The notes under the pieces were generated by a model that searched no databases, was not told where the DNA came from, and saw only the letters and a program-made list of their open reading frames with translations. Shown in pieces: positions 45,662 through 57,224 of a DNA stretch of 64,000 nucleotides. The stretch spans positions 11,098,001 through 11,162,000 of the forward strand of contig JASJZC010000005.1 of the NCBI GenBank assembly GCA_037178855.1, in the 5' to 3' direction. Origin of the DNA: Oscheius sp. JU75 (taxonomy: Eukaryota; Nematoda; Chromadorea; Rhabditida; Rhabditidae). The translations under genes and the position numbers were made by a program. Each line of letters opens with the position of its first letter. Within the stretch, counting starts at the first letter, position 1.

Positions 45662-47396
45662 CCCATTTTGGTGTATTCTATTGTACCCTTTCAGTCAGTT
45701 TCTGACCTAGATCTCACCCACCGTTGCCTCACCCAATAATCTCCCCCTACCGACACCGCTTTAGAGCCTAGTGACATGCAATTACGGTTAGACCGATTCT
45801 TTAGACAACAATATCATCCATGCTTTATGGTTACCCCTTTGTTTGTGCAAGACTGTGATCATAGCAACACTTTATTTCTGTTTTTATGTTATAGCAGATT
45901 CAATAAATAAACGTTTCTTTGGAAGTTTCCTTGATTTGACAAGAGGCCCACATTAAATATCGTAAAAATGGTGATGGCATCGGGCGCCGCTCCAATTTGG
46001 CCTGGAATGCAATTATTTCAGAGACGATTGCTGCCATCCCGTCTCCTGCAGAAGCTTTAGATTGTTCTCTCCTGCAAAGTCTCGTCTCTCTGTCTCTGTC
46101 GTTTTGTTTCTCTGTCTCTCTATTTTACTGCCTCTGTCTTCTGTCTCTCTGTCTCGTTGTGCTTCTGTTTTTTAATATCTCTCTCTAACAAAGAAACTGC
46201 AGAGCTACGATGATTCTTCACATATCCATCCTGAGACGTCTGCTCTCCCTTCGGAGAAAGCCGTAAGTTTAGTACCAGCGACTTTTCATCCACCCCAAAC
46301 TTACAAGTAATTGAATTTCAGGAAGTCGAAACCATGTGTCGTGGAAAGCAGAAAGACGAGTAAAGAATCAGCTCAATCGGTCTGCAGCATGCCAAAGAAT
46401 CCTTGAATAAAAGCTATGAACACTGCTCTTAAAAGTATGAACGCTTACGTATTGTCCAACTAATTTGGATGTAAATCCGTTCGGACGTACAAAGTTCTGT
46501 TTTCGGAGCTCTTTCTGATTTCCCCCCGTTGTAAATTTCCTGATCATGTTGACCTTGGCTTCTGTTCCCTATGTGTCAAATCCGATTGACTGTCGACCAT
46601 TGTGCACGTTTCTTTGGCCGGCAAGTGAAGATCAGTTCCACATCATAGGAGGCCTCGAGGCCTGGGCGAAAACGAGGAGGAAGTTGACAAGTTTTGGTTT
46701 TCTCTTCTTGTGGGACTGTCGCGGCACATTTCACGCATGCTAAGGATAGAGCAGGTAAGAGACAGAGACAGTTCTGCACTCATTTCTGACTGCATCTGCA
46801 ACGTTTTTCTCCTCACTGATCAAGGCGCAAGGTCAAAAAGCGGCAATGGAAGTATGATGTCAGGTCTTATTCTCTTCATTTTATCTAACTGAGAACGCTT
46901 TATAGTCCCGTCCGGTCATTCCCTTCTCCAACTTACAGTAGTTAAGGGTACAATCTCCGCTGGGCTGGTCGCTTTTCCGTTCTAAACCTTTCCCACTCAT
47001 AGTATAAACAGTATACTTTCAAAAAGACAGTTTGATCTTCAGACTCTTTGACCAGGGGATTAGAGGTGCACACGTGGATCTATTTCAAAAATGGCCTTCT
47101 TTTTGAAAAATTTCAGTCGGCCGAGAGTGAGAGGCAGCGAGAGAGACCCATGAACTCGTTTTCATTGTTCGCGTGCACGTTTTGTCTGTTATCATTGGCA
47201 TGTTTTCCTTTTGCCTTTTCTCATTATAGGGTGCATAAAATTGCCTCGGTCTATATTGTAACAATCTTCTTTTGATTGTTTTGATTAAGAGTTTCCCCTT
47301 TTACAATGGCAAGTAGTCAAAATTTTGACCGCTTTATATATCTGTCTCTTAGTCAAAGTCTCATTATGAACTCTCGTTTGAAATTTTCCGCCCAAA
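45662..47396. other. Intergenic; weak small-ORF evidence
   Basis: After the SNF2 gene, an ATG at 45997 opens MAWNAIISETIAAIPSPAEA and another at 46210 opens MILHISILRRLLSLRRKP, which splices plausibly (GTAAGT...TTTCAG) into KSKPCVVESRKTSKESAQ before an AATAAA near 46405. This may be a short gene of about 45-75 residues, but I recognise no family and could not fix its first exon. A 65-codon frame at 46546 is also unassigned. The rest appears non-coding. Confidence 0.3.
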
Positions 47397-48648
47397 ATGT
47401 TGAAATCTTCCCAGATCTTTCTGCCTCCAGCTGCAACCATTACGTCCCCGGAGCACTCGGAAATGCCAGAAGCCGCTCAGGCTGTGGAAATGAAGGAGAC
47501 GACCAGTAAAGATCAGGTGGGTAGAGCGAAGATTTATGTCCAATGTCGGGCAGTTCAAACCACATTGGTTTTTGACATAGCGGTCTAATGCTACTGCACA
47601 AAGCGATATTTTTGGAAGGAGAACGTGAGGAAATAAAGCATTAGTTTGTAATCAAAATGAGGTAGAGAAACAGTAAGACAGAGTGACAGAGAGGCAAAGA
47701 GACAAAAATACAGAGCGGTGAGATTGGTTTTTAAAAGAAAAGAACAACACGGCCGTGTTCAGTGCCCTCGAATAACCTAGAAAACGCAAAACAAAAAATT
47801 GTCTTGGGGCGCCCCCGTACCGTCTCGGAAAAATTCTCTCGCGTTGTCGAGTGGTTAGCATACTCGTCTGGTATTCTTGCGACCCAGATTCGATTCTCGG
47901 ACAAAACTATCGTTCATGTTTCCAGAGGTTTTCAAGAGCGCTGAACAAGCTCATGCAATTAGTTTATCTGCAATATGATTTCCTAACCAAACAGTTTCCC
48001 ATTGTTGTTCATTTTATCGCGTACTGTAGATCGACGTTCATAGAGACACAGACAGAGTTCACCCTTACCAATTTCTCTGTTAAATTTTTCCCTAGGTGCA
48101 AAAAGTGTCGCCCCCTCACGCTGCCAGTCAAAAAGAGGGTTATGACGCCAGTATTTTGAACGGCTTGGGTCCTATTGTGCCTGTCCATTCTAACCACTCT
48201 TTTTTAGACGGACACCACCTCCTTCGCCTCACCCTCACCTCTGCCCATCCGTCGTCACAATACCACAGACGGTAAGCCTAAATGCAGTGCTATTCTCCAG
48301 GCGGGGGCTTTATCTCAACTCTACTGACTTCTGGAGAGTCGGTGGCCGAACTTCTCCGCGAAATCCATCAAAGTAAATTTGTGTCTGACTGACAAATCAC
48401 TGTCACTGGTTGCGCTCTTGCCAACAAATTTTACGAGCGGTTGAAGTGGAAGAGAGAAGGGGAGCGAGAAGGGAGTATGATCATTGCTTCGCGTCATCTT
48501 TATGGGTTCATTCACGGTACAGAGCAAAATGGGAGGACAAAATGTTTTCAGAGGACGCAGAGAAGGGATCTTTGAGAAGTAATCAGTCCAGATCTTCACG
48601 GTTTTCACTTCAGGCTGCAGATTCTCCTAGAATGTAAGTCTCCGTCTC

Positions 48649-48681
<33 letters not shown>

Positions 48682-51399
48682 GGTGCTCTCTCGCTCTGTC
48701 AAACCCCACGTTCAGGGAGCCCCGACGCCTGCAAGAGCTTGTCCAGGAAGTGGAGCCTCATCAGCGGTCAATTCTAAAGGTAGGCTTCCGTATTACAAAT
48801 AAGCGCGAGATGCGAGTGGAAAAAAGTGATTCCTTGGCGCGGGTGTCCGCTCACCCACCTATCAATGGCAGCCATACACGTGCGCAGACGATCCAAGTCG
48901 CTGAGTAGTGAGTCTTCTTCACGTTAATTTGTTCAAATTGCAGGGCTCGCAAGGCTACCGAGTTAGGCCCCAGTTAGAAAAGCGGCTCTCATTTGATACA
49001 TCGATCGCAGATGGACCTACGGAAAGATATGGGGATCGGTTGCGGAGAAATTTGGGTGAGAAACTCTTGAAAACCTCCTATTACAAATGTTTTTAGCTAA
49101 CATGAGAGCTTCGACAGATGCTCTGGATGAAAAAGCACCAAATCCATTACCCACACCAGTTTCTACAAGATCCAGTAGGTTCCAAACAACCACAAAACTT
49201 GTGAAGTTCAGAATTTCAACAGTCGTTCTATTGGCTAGCCTTGAACCATCGTCGTCTTGGCCTCAGTCATTTTGCAATGTTTGCCCTATTGGCAACTTAT
49301 TCCCTACTTGGAGCCGTAGTTTTCTACCTCAGTGAGCATCAAAATGAAATTGATGTGAGTGTCGATAGAAAAACAGAGACACAGAGGCACAGTGACATAG
49401 AGAGAGGCAGAGAGAGACAGAGAGACAGAGATGCGAAGAGACAAAGAGAACTTTTCAGTCGGTCAGCAGCAAAATAGTGGAGATGAGAGACTTTTACACG
49501 GTTCTGGCTGACGAACTTCAAATGCGATACAACTACAGTTTGGCCGTCAACAATAGTGATATTGCTGTCTGGCTCGAGGTGTGTACTTTTCATGACTTCG
49601 TCCCATGTTGTCAAGGATGTCTATGTCCGATCTCTGCAACAGGAAGGCATCTACCAGTGGACTACGTACTACAAAGCTGAGGATCCGCACAACAACATGA
49701 AGTGGTCTTTTCCTGGAGCCATTTTCTTCACTTTCAACGTGTTTACTACCACCGGATACGGTAGCATTAGACTCTGTCAGAGGGGACAGGTTTTTTTTCA
49801 GGATCGATCACATGTCAGACGGTGAGAGGACAGTTCATGACCATGATCTACGGCACACTTTTCATCCCGGTCACGCTGGTCATTGTCAGGGACATTGGCC
49901 AACTGTTTCTTGTCTACTTGACCAAGCTCTATGCCATCTGTCTCATTTCCTTCAGGTACAGTTTTGGTTCGAACCACGGTTAGGCAGCTGCCCTTACTTC
50001 AAAGCCGGAGACTAGACATCAAGAAAGGCGACGAGGTTGTAGTTTTCCGGTCAAAAAGCAGCTGACCGGTTGTGGCTCTATTTGAATGTTCACTCCCCTC
50101 TTAGCTCAAGTGGATGGCGGTAAGGCTTAGTAACCTTCGTCCCTCAGCTCCAAACGGGTCATGGCGTTTCTTCAGGCCAAAAAGTGATAGGCAAGTTGTA
50201 CATCGTGAGAACGGAACTTCGTTGAAAATTAAGGAACGTCTGCTACAAGCTCTAAAAAAATTCCCTAGCAAGCCGTCCGAGTTGGTTCGCATCTACAAAT
50301 GCGGTTTTCACCTCAAGATGCAGCTTTTACGCTTAGTGACGTTTTGCAAACCTGTAAAGTTTGACCTGTTCTACAACTTTGTAGAGCACTTCAAGCCCGA
50401 AAAAAGCTGGCTTCTAACAGAAAGCTGCTGTGAAAGTGGTTTACTAGTGCGGCAAACTATATAATCAAAGCATATTGTGCTTGTTACAGAAGAGCTCGAG
50501 GTCTGGAAGAGGGCGAAGACCATGAAATTATCCGTCTGCCAATCTTCTGGTCCATATTGACACTATTCAGTGAGTATTTTTGGAATCTCTTTGGTAAAAA
50601 GAAGTCAGCTTTCCTCGGGACCACGACAATTATTCTACACAACTTTGACGAAGCAATGGGGAAAGAACCAAATACCGGATTAAACTGGATGCTGTCCTTG
50701 TATTTTGCTTGGGTATCAACCAGCACAGTCGGATTTGGGGACGTGATGCCAACCAACGTTACTGTGAGTCAAGATTTTGAAGAAAGAACATGAAATTCTA
50801 GTTCAATCCGCTGATTACGATGATGTTCTTCTTCGCTCTGCCAGTCATGAAGGTGGTCAACAGAATCACCTATGTCGCTATTGAGAACGGAATCTTTGGT
50901 GTGTGGAAAAGAAAGAGACAAATGAGGAGACAGATGACAAAGAGGCAGATGGACAGAGAGACAGAGATACATAAAGACATAGAGACATAGATACGGAGAG
51001 ACTGAGAGAAAGGAAGACAGTTTCAATTTTCTTCCAGGAACTTTCACTGTCCTTGAAAACCGATTTGACTCTTGGCTTCACGGTGAACTTCCACAAGATG
51101 TTGAGGTAACTAGATTATGTTTTCAGCGCCAATCCACAATTCAGGCTCGATCGCGTCGCTCCTCTGTCTGTTCTCGTCGCTCTGTCCGCTATGACCAGGA
51201 AGAAGAGCCGGATGAGGGCGGTGTCTCAAACGAATGGATCAACAACTTTACCATCCGCTCCATTGCTACTTTCATGAAGGCGGACGGAGACGTCTATGCC
51301 GGAGGGTTCGGACGTGTACATTTGAGGAAAGGAGACCTTGTGCAGACGACGCCACAAGACACGGTCGCCAGCACAAGATCAAGGTCAAGCAACAGATAA
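47397..51399 (+). CDS. Two-pore-domain potassium channel (K2P, TWK type)
   Basis: This forms a background potassium leak channel in the plasma membrane as a dimer. The ATG at 47397 (MLKSSQIFLPPAATITSPEH) lies in a cytoplasmic exon that splices in phase to TDTTSFASPSPLPIRRHN, GFISTLLTSGESVAELLREI and further cytoplasmic exons. TM1 is HFAMFALLATYSLLGAVVFY (about 49255-49320). Pore loop 1 is FFTFNVFTTTGYG (about 49730-49763); an intron interrupts the last glycine codon, giving SITCQTVRGQ afterwards, and this position is commonly used in K2P genes. TM2 follows. Pore loop 2 is YFAWVSTSTVGFGDVMPTN (about 50700-50756), then TM4 (ITMMFFFALPVMKVVNRITY). The C-terminal tail has RSRRSSVCSRRSVRYDQ and ends at 51397-51399. 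Both selectivity filters (TTGYG, TVGFG) are intact. The long cytoplasmic N terminus is unusual. A class B repeat occupies the first intron. Confidence 0.9.
47715..48057. repeat. Class B twin-tRNA element B4, in K2P intron; reverse module deleted
   Basis: The left unique part (GGCCGTGTTCAGTGCCCTCG) is present, but the sequence jumps from AATTGTCTT directly to GGGGCGCCCCCGTACCG, removing the minus-strand tRNA-like module. The plus-strand module and tail (47806-48057) look identical to B3 (45284-45535). Confidence 0.8.
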
Positions 51400-51603
51400 C
51401 ACGGGAAAATTAAACTCCAAAATTATACATTTAGGATTGTTATTTGTGAATACATGCATGGCTCAAAATCTCCAAGGCTGTCTCTCTGACTTTCTGTCTC
51501 ACTGTCAATTCGTATTTTCTAATAACGTTAGTATTACAACGAATTTATTACAAACCATCTTTTTGAACACTATTGTACAATTCTACAAAGAAAAATCCGA
51601 AAA
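51400..51603. other. Convergent 3' intergenic space
   Basis: Only about 200 bp lies between the K2P stop and the stop of the small minus-strand gene; no other feature is visible. Confidence 0.5.
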
Positions 51604-51840
51604 CTAGTAAGTTCCACTGGCTTTATCCTTGTTCAACTTGTCCCTGGCAGCATTGAAAGCCTTTTCTGTCTTCTTTTCCATCTTTTCAAAAGCTTCCTTT
51701 GTCTTGTCCGTCACCTTTTCGGCCGCCTGCTTCGCCTTGTCCTTTAGATCTTTTGGCTCTGGTTTCTTGTCTTTCTCCTTCTCTTCAAGAATCACCCCGT
51801 CGGAAGCGGCAGGGAATGGAGGCTGTATCGGACGAGACAA
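51604..51840 (-). CDS. Lysine/glutamate-rich helical small protein, 5' end unresolved
   Basis: The frame ends at 51604-51606 and encodes a lysine-, alanine- and glutamate-rich amphipathic helix: DLKDKAKQAAEKVTDKTKEA followed by FEKMEKKTEKAFNAARDKLN. The 11-residue rhythm (AAEKVTDKTKE-type) resembles LEA/apolipoprotein-like helices. The frame has no ATG at its upper end; an acceptor-like GATACAG lies at about 51826 and an upstream exon probably carries the start. Stress-protective or lipid-binding roles are possible but not shown. Confidence 0.5.
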   Translation of the reverse strand: MSRPIQPPFPAASDGVILEEKEKDKKPEPKDLKDKAKQAAEKVTDKTKEAFEKMEKKTEKAFNAARDKLNKDKASGTY

Positions 51841-52543
51841 AACGGCACATTGGTGAAGGGAGCTGTTGGCTACTTAAATTTTGTTTTTACCTTCACAATA
51901 AAAAGAAATGTTCAAAAACATGTCCCTCTGCCTCTCTGGCTCTCTGCCTCTCTCTGCCTCTGACTAGTCCTCTCCTCTTTCAAGTAAACCTTACTCAAAG
52001 GCCGTACCAGTAAGTATCTACCTACCATTCGGCGTCTTCAAAACTGCAAGAAGAGGGCAATTAATACTGCGTAGCATGACAGAAGATATCTCGAGGAATG
52101 ATCGTATATAGGCGAGGAAGTGTGTCCCTTTAAAGACGAAGAATAACAATATCATGTAAACATGTTTGGGTGCTGATTCTTCAGCCCCTTGACATCATAT
52201 TGGAAATCGATGTTTATCGGAAACCAAGCTGTTTGCAAAGACTGGAAGGGTCGATCCAATCAGAGCTCTGTCCCGAGGTTTCATGTTCCACTGGTGTCTA
52301 TTCCCACAGACAGTGGTGTAAAGATGACAGTCCTAATAAAAAGACCAGCAAGCTTGAAAACATTTCAATGCTCTTCTTTCTCCATCTTTCCTTACTACTA
52401 GTTTTATTGAAGGCTCACTTTCTTGCTCCGCCTGTGACAGAAAACAGTCTCCTTCATGAAGTAGACAGACTAAACCTGTCGAATGAGAGAGAAAGGAGAA
52501 AAATAGTTTGACAACTTTGTTTCATATGGACAAAGTCGTCTAT
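51841..52543. other. No assignable gene
   Basis: Overlapping plus-strand frames at 52170-52511 read without recognisable domains. No splice structure is convincing. Confidence 0.35.
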
Positions 52544-54241
52544 CTACATCAAAACTCTACTTACCAAATGCGCACTTTGTATGGCCTTCCAGAGAGCCGT
52601 ATGGCGAGCGTGTCTCCTAAGATGGTCGGTGGTGGACCAGTCTATGACGCCACCTAGACTTTTGAATGACTCGGCTTCGCTCTCCGGCCTTCCCTCTTCT
52701 GGCTCGTTCCGATGTAGTACCACAGTCTCAAGGCTCTTTCCTTGACTCAATTGTAGGGTGAATCTTCCCTTACTCTCATTACCAGGGATTTCAACAGCAG
52801 CTATATACATCTTGGCTTTATGGATGGCTTACAAAGAAAAGCTACCTTGGTCACTGTGTCCTTGACAACGTCGAGGAAACTCACAAACATGGATATGCAG
52901 CCATGTTTGTGCCTGTGACACGTTTCTCAAGACCTGACAACACAAGCGCTGCTATCGCATACTGGTGGAAAAGCTGGAATTTTGGCATTTTGGCGAAATG
53001 CAAATTAACTCTGAAAAACGGAGTTTTGCTGTTAACGGAGTCAAAGAGCGAATGAAATTACTCGTGAGCTACTTTGTACCAGTTCTTCCCATGAATAACG
53101 AATTCGGCAGATGTTTCAGCCTCCGGGGGTATCTTGTAAATTGTTCTCATCTTTGACAGAAGAGCAACCTACAGCTTCAGTGACGTTACTTTGCTTACGA
53201 GCCACTGGAGCCTGAAAGTGACTTTTGATTGATATCACCACCTAACAGAAGGAAACCACTTTGTCCAGTTCACGGCCTTCGTGATAGTTCTTTCTGGCGG
53301 GTCGTTTATCACCAAATCTCCTTCAACCAGCAGCTCATATGGTTGAAATGACAACAGTATGTGTTTTTACAGTTTTTTTCGGCAGTTTTAAAATAACGGT
53401 TTGAACTAGGATTCTTGTGGCGGTTACTGGATTCTTCTGCACAGCTTCCGTGCTAAACGAAGCATTTAGAAGTCTTCCGTTTTTGAGCATCAGGTCGCAG
53501 CCAATACTATAGGTCTATAGGTCAATGACACCAGATATAGATATAGGGAGCGCATCAAAAGACTGTTTGTCAACTCTGAGCTTTTTTGTAGTTATCGAAA
53601 AAGGTGGGAACTCTCTCTAGTGGGAATCATTGGAAAGTTCAACAGAGATACTTCTTTAGGGATCGCAATTTTTTTTTATGATCAGGTTTTCAATACAACA
53701 TCCTCTGGCAACCTTGTATATTGCTGAATTTCTTCCTTTTATTTCTATTTTATTAGTACTCTTACCTGCCGCTTCGAATTGTCGTAGCTTCTGGAAATGA
53801 TTCGGATTAGTAATCCACTTGAATCTGTTGCTCATTGCTTCCAGGATACGACTCTCGGTTTTGGCAGAGCGATAATAAACAACATCCGATTGGAAATCAT
53901 AAACCGTTCATTACTTGTCAGATAACCTGACAGTGACAAGAGAATCTTCAACTGAATTGGGCATACGAGTCCTTTCGTCCTCTATACAGTATTCATCGTC
54001 TGAACCTTCAGAGATGTTTGGCTCTACAAAATAAAGATTTCCCAACACTTCACTAATCTTCATCTTCCTCTTCAATTGTCATAGAGCAGGTGACAGAACT
54101 TTGCAAAGTAACTTTTAATCGACTTGCCAGACGGCGCTCATCTCGACTCATTTCTTTTTTCAATAAATATCTTTTCGGCAATAAATACTCATGTTTAGGG
54201 ATATCGAACACCATGATACCTTGCTTATTGCCGAAGTCCAA
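52544..54241 (-). CDS. Possible fast-evolving multi-exon gene, family unknown
   Basis: Several minus-strand segments read like exons. The first, from ATG 54241, is MDFGNKQGIMVFDIPKHEYL followed by a basic helix and an acidic end. Others include SRILEAMSNRFKWITNPNHF (about 53860-53790), PYELLVEGDLVINDPPERTI then AVNWTKWFPS (about 53345-53255), MRTIYKIPPEAETSAEFVIH then GKNWYKVAHE (about 53150-53065), and VEIPGNESKGRFTLQLSQGK (about 52790-52730). I could not join them into one model and recognise no domain. They could belong to more than one gene. The region also has few repeats compared with its surroundings. Confidence 0.25.
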
Positions 54242-54667
54242 CTTTTTAAGAGGCTTCCCTGGTCAGTCAGTTCGTCCTGTCAATTTGGATCCTTCCAATA
54301 GCATATAGCTGAAAAGGTCAGCAGACCTATTCCATTCTTGGCCTCTATAATCGTTAAATTATGCTCATCAAGATCGAATTACGTCCAATCCATTTCGCGC
54401 AATTAGAATCTCCTGAGTGTAGGTGTCTCCGTCTGGTCAGAAATTCAATTTCGAACCACTTAGGCTACAGTTATCAGGATCAAATGACATGTATAGATAT
54501 CGCTCCCGTAGTTATTCTCTTTAGTACATGGTTCAAGATTTAAGTTTCCTTTTGTCTCTTATCATGTTCAGTTTCTCGTCTGGGGGTTTCAGCTTTTCCA
54601 TTTTTAGAAATCCCTATTATCAACCAAATTGTGCCAGTGTAATACTTCTAAATACTTCCAGGTGAAA
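54242..54667. other. Intergenic, no assignable gene
   Basis: Nothing supported between the unknown minus-strand gene and the peptide precursor. Confidence 0.4.
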
Positions 54668-55109
54668 ATGTTACTCAAACTACTTTTGGTTATCTCCACG
54701 ACCCTTGGAGCTGTGATAAACACCCATCGGTTGAGAGAGAGAGAGGTAGTTCCAATGGTAGCTGTCTGTCGTAGGAATAGAGGATCAAACGGTCAGTAAC
54801 AAGAATTTATTACGAAAGTCTAAGCAGCGGCAGCAGCGAGCGGGGGCCGAGCCCTGACTGCCGGGTCCAGAGGCGTAGACCCTAGGTAGCATGTGGCAAA
54901 CTGTTTCACTGTCTCTATGTATTTCTGTCTCTAGTCTCTCGGTCCCTCTGTCTCTGTTTCTTTATCGGTCTTCTAAGCTATAACCTGTTTTTAGACCTGG
55001 ATCCTACGAACTGGAGATCAAGAAGTACGATAGGAATTGCTTTTTCTCTCCGGTGCAATGCATGTTGCTGAAATATACAAAATCAGATCCGATAATTATT
55101 GATTGGTGA
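54668..55109 (+). CDS. Candidate allatostatin-C/somatostatin-like neuropeptide precursor
   Basis: Two exons (54668-54795 and 54995-55109) join in phase (phase-2 donor GGTCA|GTAACA, acceptor TTTTTAG|ACC) to give an 80-residue secreted precursor. The signal peptide is MLLKLLLVISTTLGAV. A short pro-region (NTHRLREREVVPMVAVCRRN) is followed by YELEIKK, a dibasic site, then YDRNCFFSPVQCMLLKYTKS. The ring C-FF-S-P-V-Q-C has six residues between the cysteines, with aromatic, aromatic, small/polar, Pro, aliphatic, polar order, as in arthropod allatostatin C (C-YFNPIS-C). There is one extra cysteine in the pro-region. The alternative donor at 54791 would put exon 2 in another frame and end at once in a Cys-rich stub, which is less convincing. 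The intron holds a short GC-rich insert (54828-54887). A hormone role is inferred from the motif only. Confidence 0.55.
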
Positions 55110-56108
55110 TCGTTTTTCGCTCCAACGAAAGCACATATTCTATGCGATTAAACCTGCCCATCACTAGCTTTTTGTTTATACTCCACTGCCTTTTCGGTGG
55201 AAGTCTTCTCGGCTAACCACCAACTGACCTTTTTCGCCTCATTGAACATTCAAAGTCCAGCCTAGTATCGTCAAACACTAACTATTGTTGTCCGGTCATT
55301 TACAGTCTGACCGATTACCAGCTCTGACTGATTCCAGAGTGTACACCAAAACACTAACGCGCATTGTAATTTGTCCTCTGTGACAGAGATCGTTTTAAGT
55401 GCTGAAGTTTCAAAAGAACTCTAGCTCATCTGCTTTCAGGATGAACGCCCAGTTATAAACTAGCATCCATCACAGGACTTTTTTCCCTCTAAAAATAAAA
55501 GCAATATTCGGAAAGATTTTGGGTATTGAAGACCAGAACACCGGGACCTCTGTAGTTCTCGTATTTAGCCGCATTGATTACGAATAGGCTTTTTATTCCG
55601 GTAGGTTCCGTCTGGTCCCAATCTTCGGCGTGAATTCCAGTGAAGTCTTCGAACATCTAAAAACTATGTCGTACCTAGCTACCTCATTTGATTCCGGCCC
55701 GCAAACTCGGTGTGCCTGAAGCTGCAAAAGCTGATGATCACCTAATGATGCATAAAACGTTCTGAAGGTTGTTTTCGAGAGGTGCATGAAAAAACAAAAA
55801 GATGTAGCCGGCGCGGGAGTCGGAAACCTCACGCTTGATTTCGTAGTCGGAGTGTTAACAGATTAAGCCACGCGATGAAAGGCCGTACCAGTTTTCTTCG
55901 AGATCTTTTTGCCCGCTAAAAAACAACCCTACCCCTAATACTCGATCACTCTTCGACTTCTGTCCTTTACTCCTCGCCGGCCGTCAATGTCAAAACACAG
56001 AACCCAGACAAACAGAGTGTAAAATGGAACGTGATGAGTCAAAAGGGGTAGACTGAAACTAACGGTCTTTGTCTGGTAACTGATCAGAGCTCAGCCAATT
56101 AGATAGCA
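55110..56108. other. Intergenic, mostly featureless
   Basis: Apart from the tRNA-like repeat at 55808-55875, I see no gene. Confidence 0.4.
55808..55875 (-). repeat. Class C tRNA-like sequence
   Basis: Read on the minus strand: GTGGCTTAATCTGTTAACAC (A-box-like), then a stem-loop with CTACGAA, then GGTTTCCGACTCCCGC (B-box-like). The anticodon-loop-like string GACTACGAAATCAAG recurs at 62610-62624. It is not a good functional tRNA because arms are mismatched. Most likely it is a third tRNA-derived repeat class. Confidence 0.45.
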
Positions 56109-56115
56109 TATAAAA
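56109..56115 (+). promoter_or_regulatory. TATA box of secreted peptide gene 1
   Basis: TATAAAA lies 41 nt before ATG 56156. Confidence 0.7.
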
Positions 56116-56155
56116 AGGAACCTGTTTTTTTCTGAGAAGACATAATCTTCAAAGA

Positions 56156-56387
56156 ATGCTACTTTGGTTCATATTTCTTCTTCTCATAGTCGCAGTTTAT
56201 TCTTACGACGAGGTTTGGGAATTTCATATTCGGAGAGAGAGACAGAGAGACAAAAAGGCAGAGAGACAGAGGCAGAAGTCAGTTTCAGCCGAATTCACCC
56301 GTTTTCGACGAAAATGGCTGCCGAATCCTGCATTCCACACGGATAATGAAAGTCTGCGGCCCGTTTAAGGACTGGGGTAACATTTGA
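56156..56387 (+). CDS. Small secreted peptide 1 of a tandem pair (51 aa)
   Basis: Two exons: 56156-56212 (MLLWFIFLLLIVAVYSYDE, essentially the signal peptide) and 56289-56387. The intron is largely AGAGACAG microsatellite. The mature part reads PNSPVFDENGCRILHSTRIM then KVCGPFKDWGNI. The two cysteines are 11 residues apart. The neighbour at 56582 shares YDENGCRVLH ... IIKVCGPFKDWG with the same signal/mature exon split, so these are duplicates. I know no family with this core. A disulfide-looped peptide hormone, pheromone-like peptide or inhibitor is possible. The TATA box at 56109 supports a real, strongly transcribed gene. Confidence 0.7.
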
Positions 56388-56510
56388 CCCGAGAAATGAA
56401 TCTGTTTACACATACTGACCGCTTTTGGTTCCGGGTTGGGTAAAGATTGGGGTGCTCGCTGGACTATTTTTCCTTAGATGGAGTGTAAAGTTCGTCGTTT
56501 GATCTTCCAC

Positions 56511-56517
56511 TATAAAT
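56511..56517 (+). promoter_or_regulatory. TATA box of secreted peptide gene 2
   Basis: TATAAAT lies 65 nt before ATG 56582. Confidence 0.55.
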
Positions 56518-56581
56518 TGCGGTGACCGTTGTACCCAGGCCCAGTTCACCTTTTGCCTCTTCTCTGGTAAACAATATCCTA

Positions 56582-56799
56582 ATGCGTCTTCTGGTCCTGC
56601 TCTTCACTATCCTCTCTGTCATTTTCGCTGTTATTGAAACAGTAAGAGACTCTTTCAAGAAAACTACGTAAACGTTTAGCCTAAACCCCCAGAGTACGAT
56701 GAGAACGGATGCCGAGTTCTCCATGCCTACTGGATACATCCTCGAATCATCAAAGTATGTGGGCCCTTCAAGGACTGGGGTCATGTTCGTCGGTTTTGA
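56582..56799 (+). CDS. Small secreted peptide 2 of a tandem pair (54 aa)
   Basis: Exon 1 (56582-56641) is the signal peptide MRLLVLLFTILSVIFAVIET. Exon 2 (56695-56799) gives YDENGCRVLHAYWIHPRIIK then VCGPFKDWGHVRRF. The acceptor used is the second AG of CCCAGAG; the first would shift the frame. The loop between cysteines is 15 residues, four longer than in peptide 1, while the flanking blocks are nearly identical. It differs at the C terminus (HVRRF versus NI). No dibasic cleavage site precedes the core, so the core probably starts right after signal cleavage. Confidence 0.7.
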
Positions 56800-56939
56800 C
56801 TGACCGATCGCTTTTTCTGTACAGTTTGTGTTGTGAGTGTAAGTAATGTACATTGTATAAGAAACCACAGCAAAAACACGGCAAAACCTTGAGTGTTGGT
56901 AGTCTTCTATAGTTTGATGACAGACAGAGAGACAAAAAG

Positions 56940-57190
56940 ATAGAGAGACAGAGCGGCGAGATTAATTCTTTGAGCAAAGAAAACAACGGGGCCGTGTTCA
57001 GCGCCCTCAAATGCTCTAGAAAACGTAAAACAATCAAAAAAGTTGTTTTGGGCGGGGATCGAAAACGCTCGGTGACGTGCGCACTCCAAGCGTCCGAAAA
57101 GGCGCTCCCGTACTGTCTCAAAAAAGTTCTGCCGAGTGGTTAGTACACCGCCACGAACAAAAACCGTCTTTCATGTTTCCAGCGGTTCTA
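56940..57190. repeat. Class B twin-tRNA element B5, truncated
   Basis: The left part GGGGCCGTGTTCAGCGCCCT and a shortened minus-strand module (GGCGGGGATCGAAAACGCTC) precede a plus-strand head TGCCGAGTGGTTAGTACACC cut after about 20 bp and rejoined to the tail TTTCATGTTTCCAGCGGTTC. Confidence 0.65.
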
Positions 57191-57224
57191 AAGTTCATCA
57201 GACAGTACGAGCGCACGGCCCTAT

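Noticed and set aside
50040-50464. Open frame within the K2P gene intron
   Set aside because: No domain, and the flanking K2P exons splice across it.
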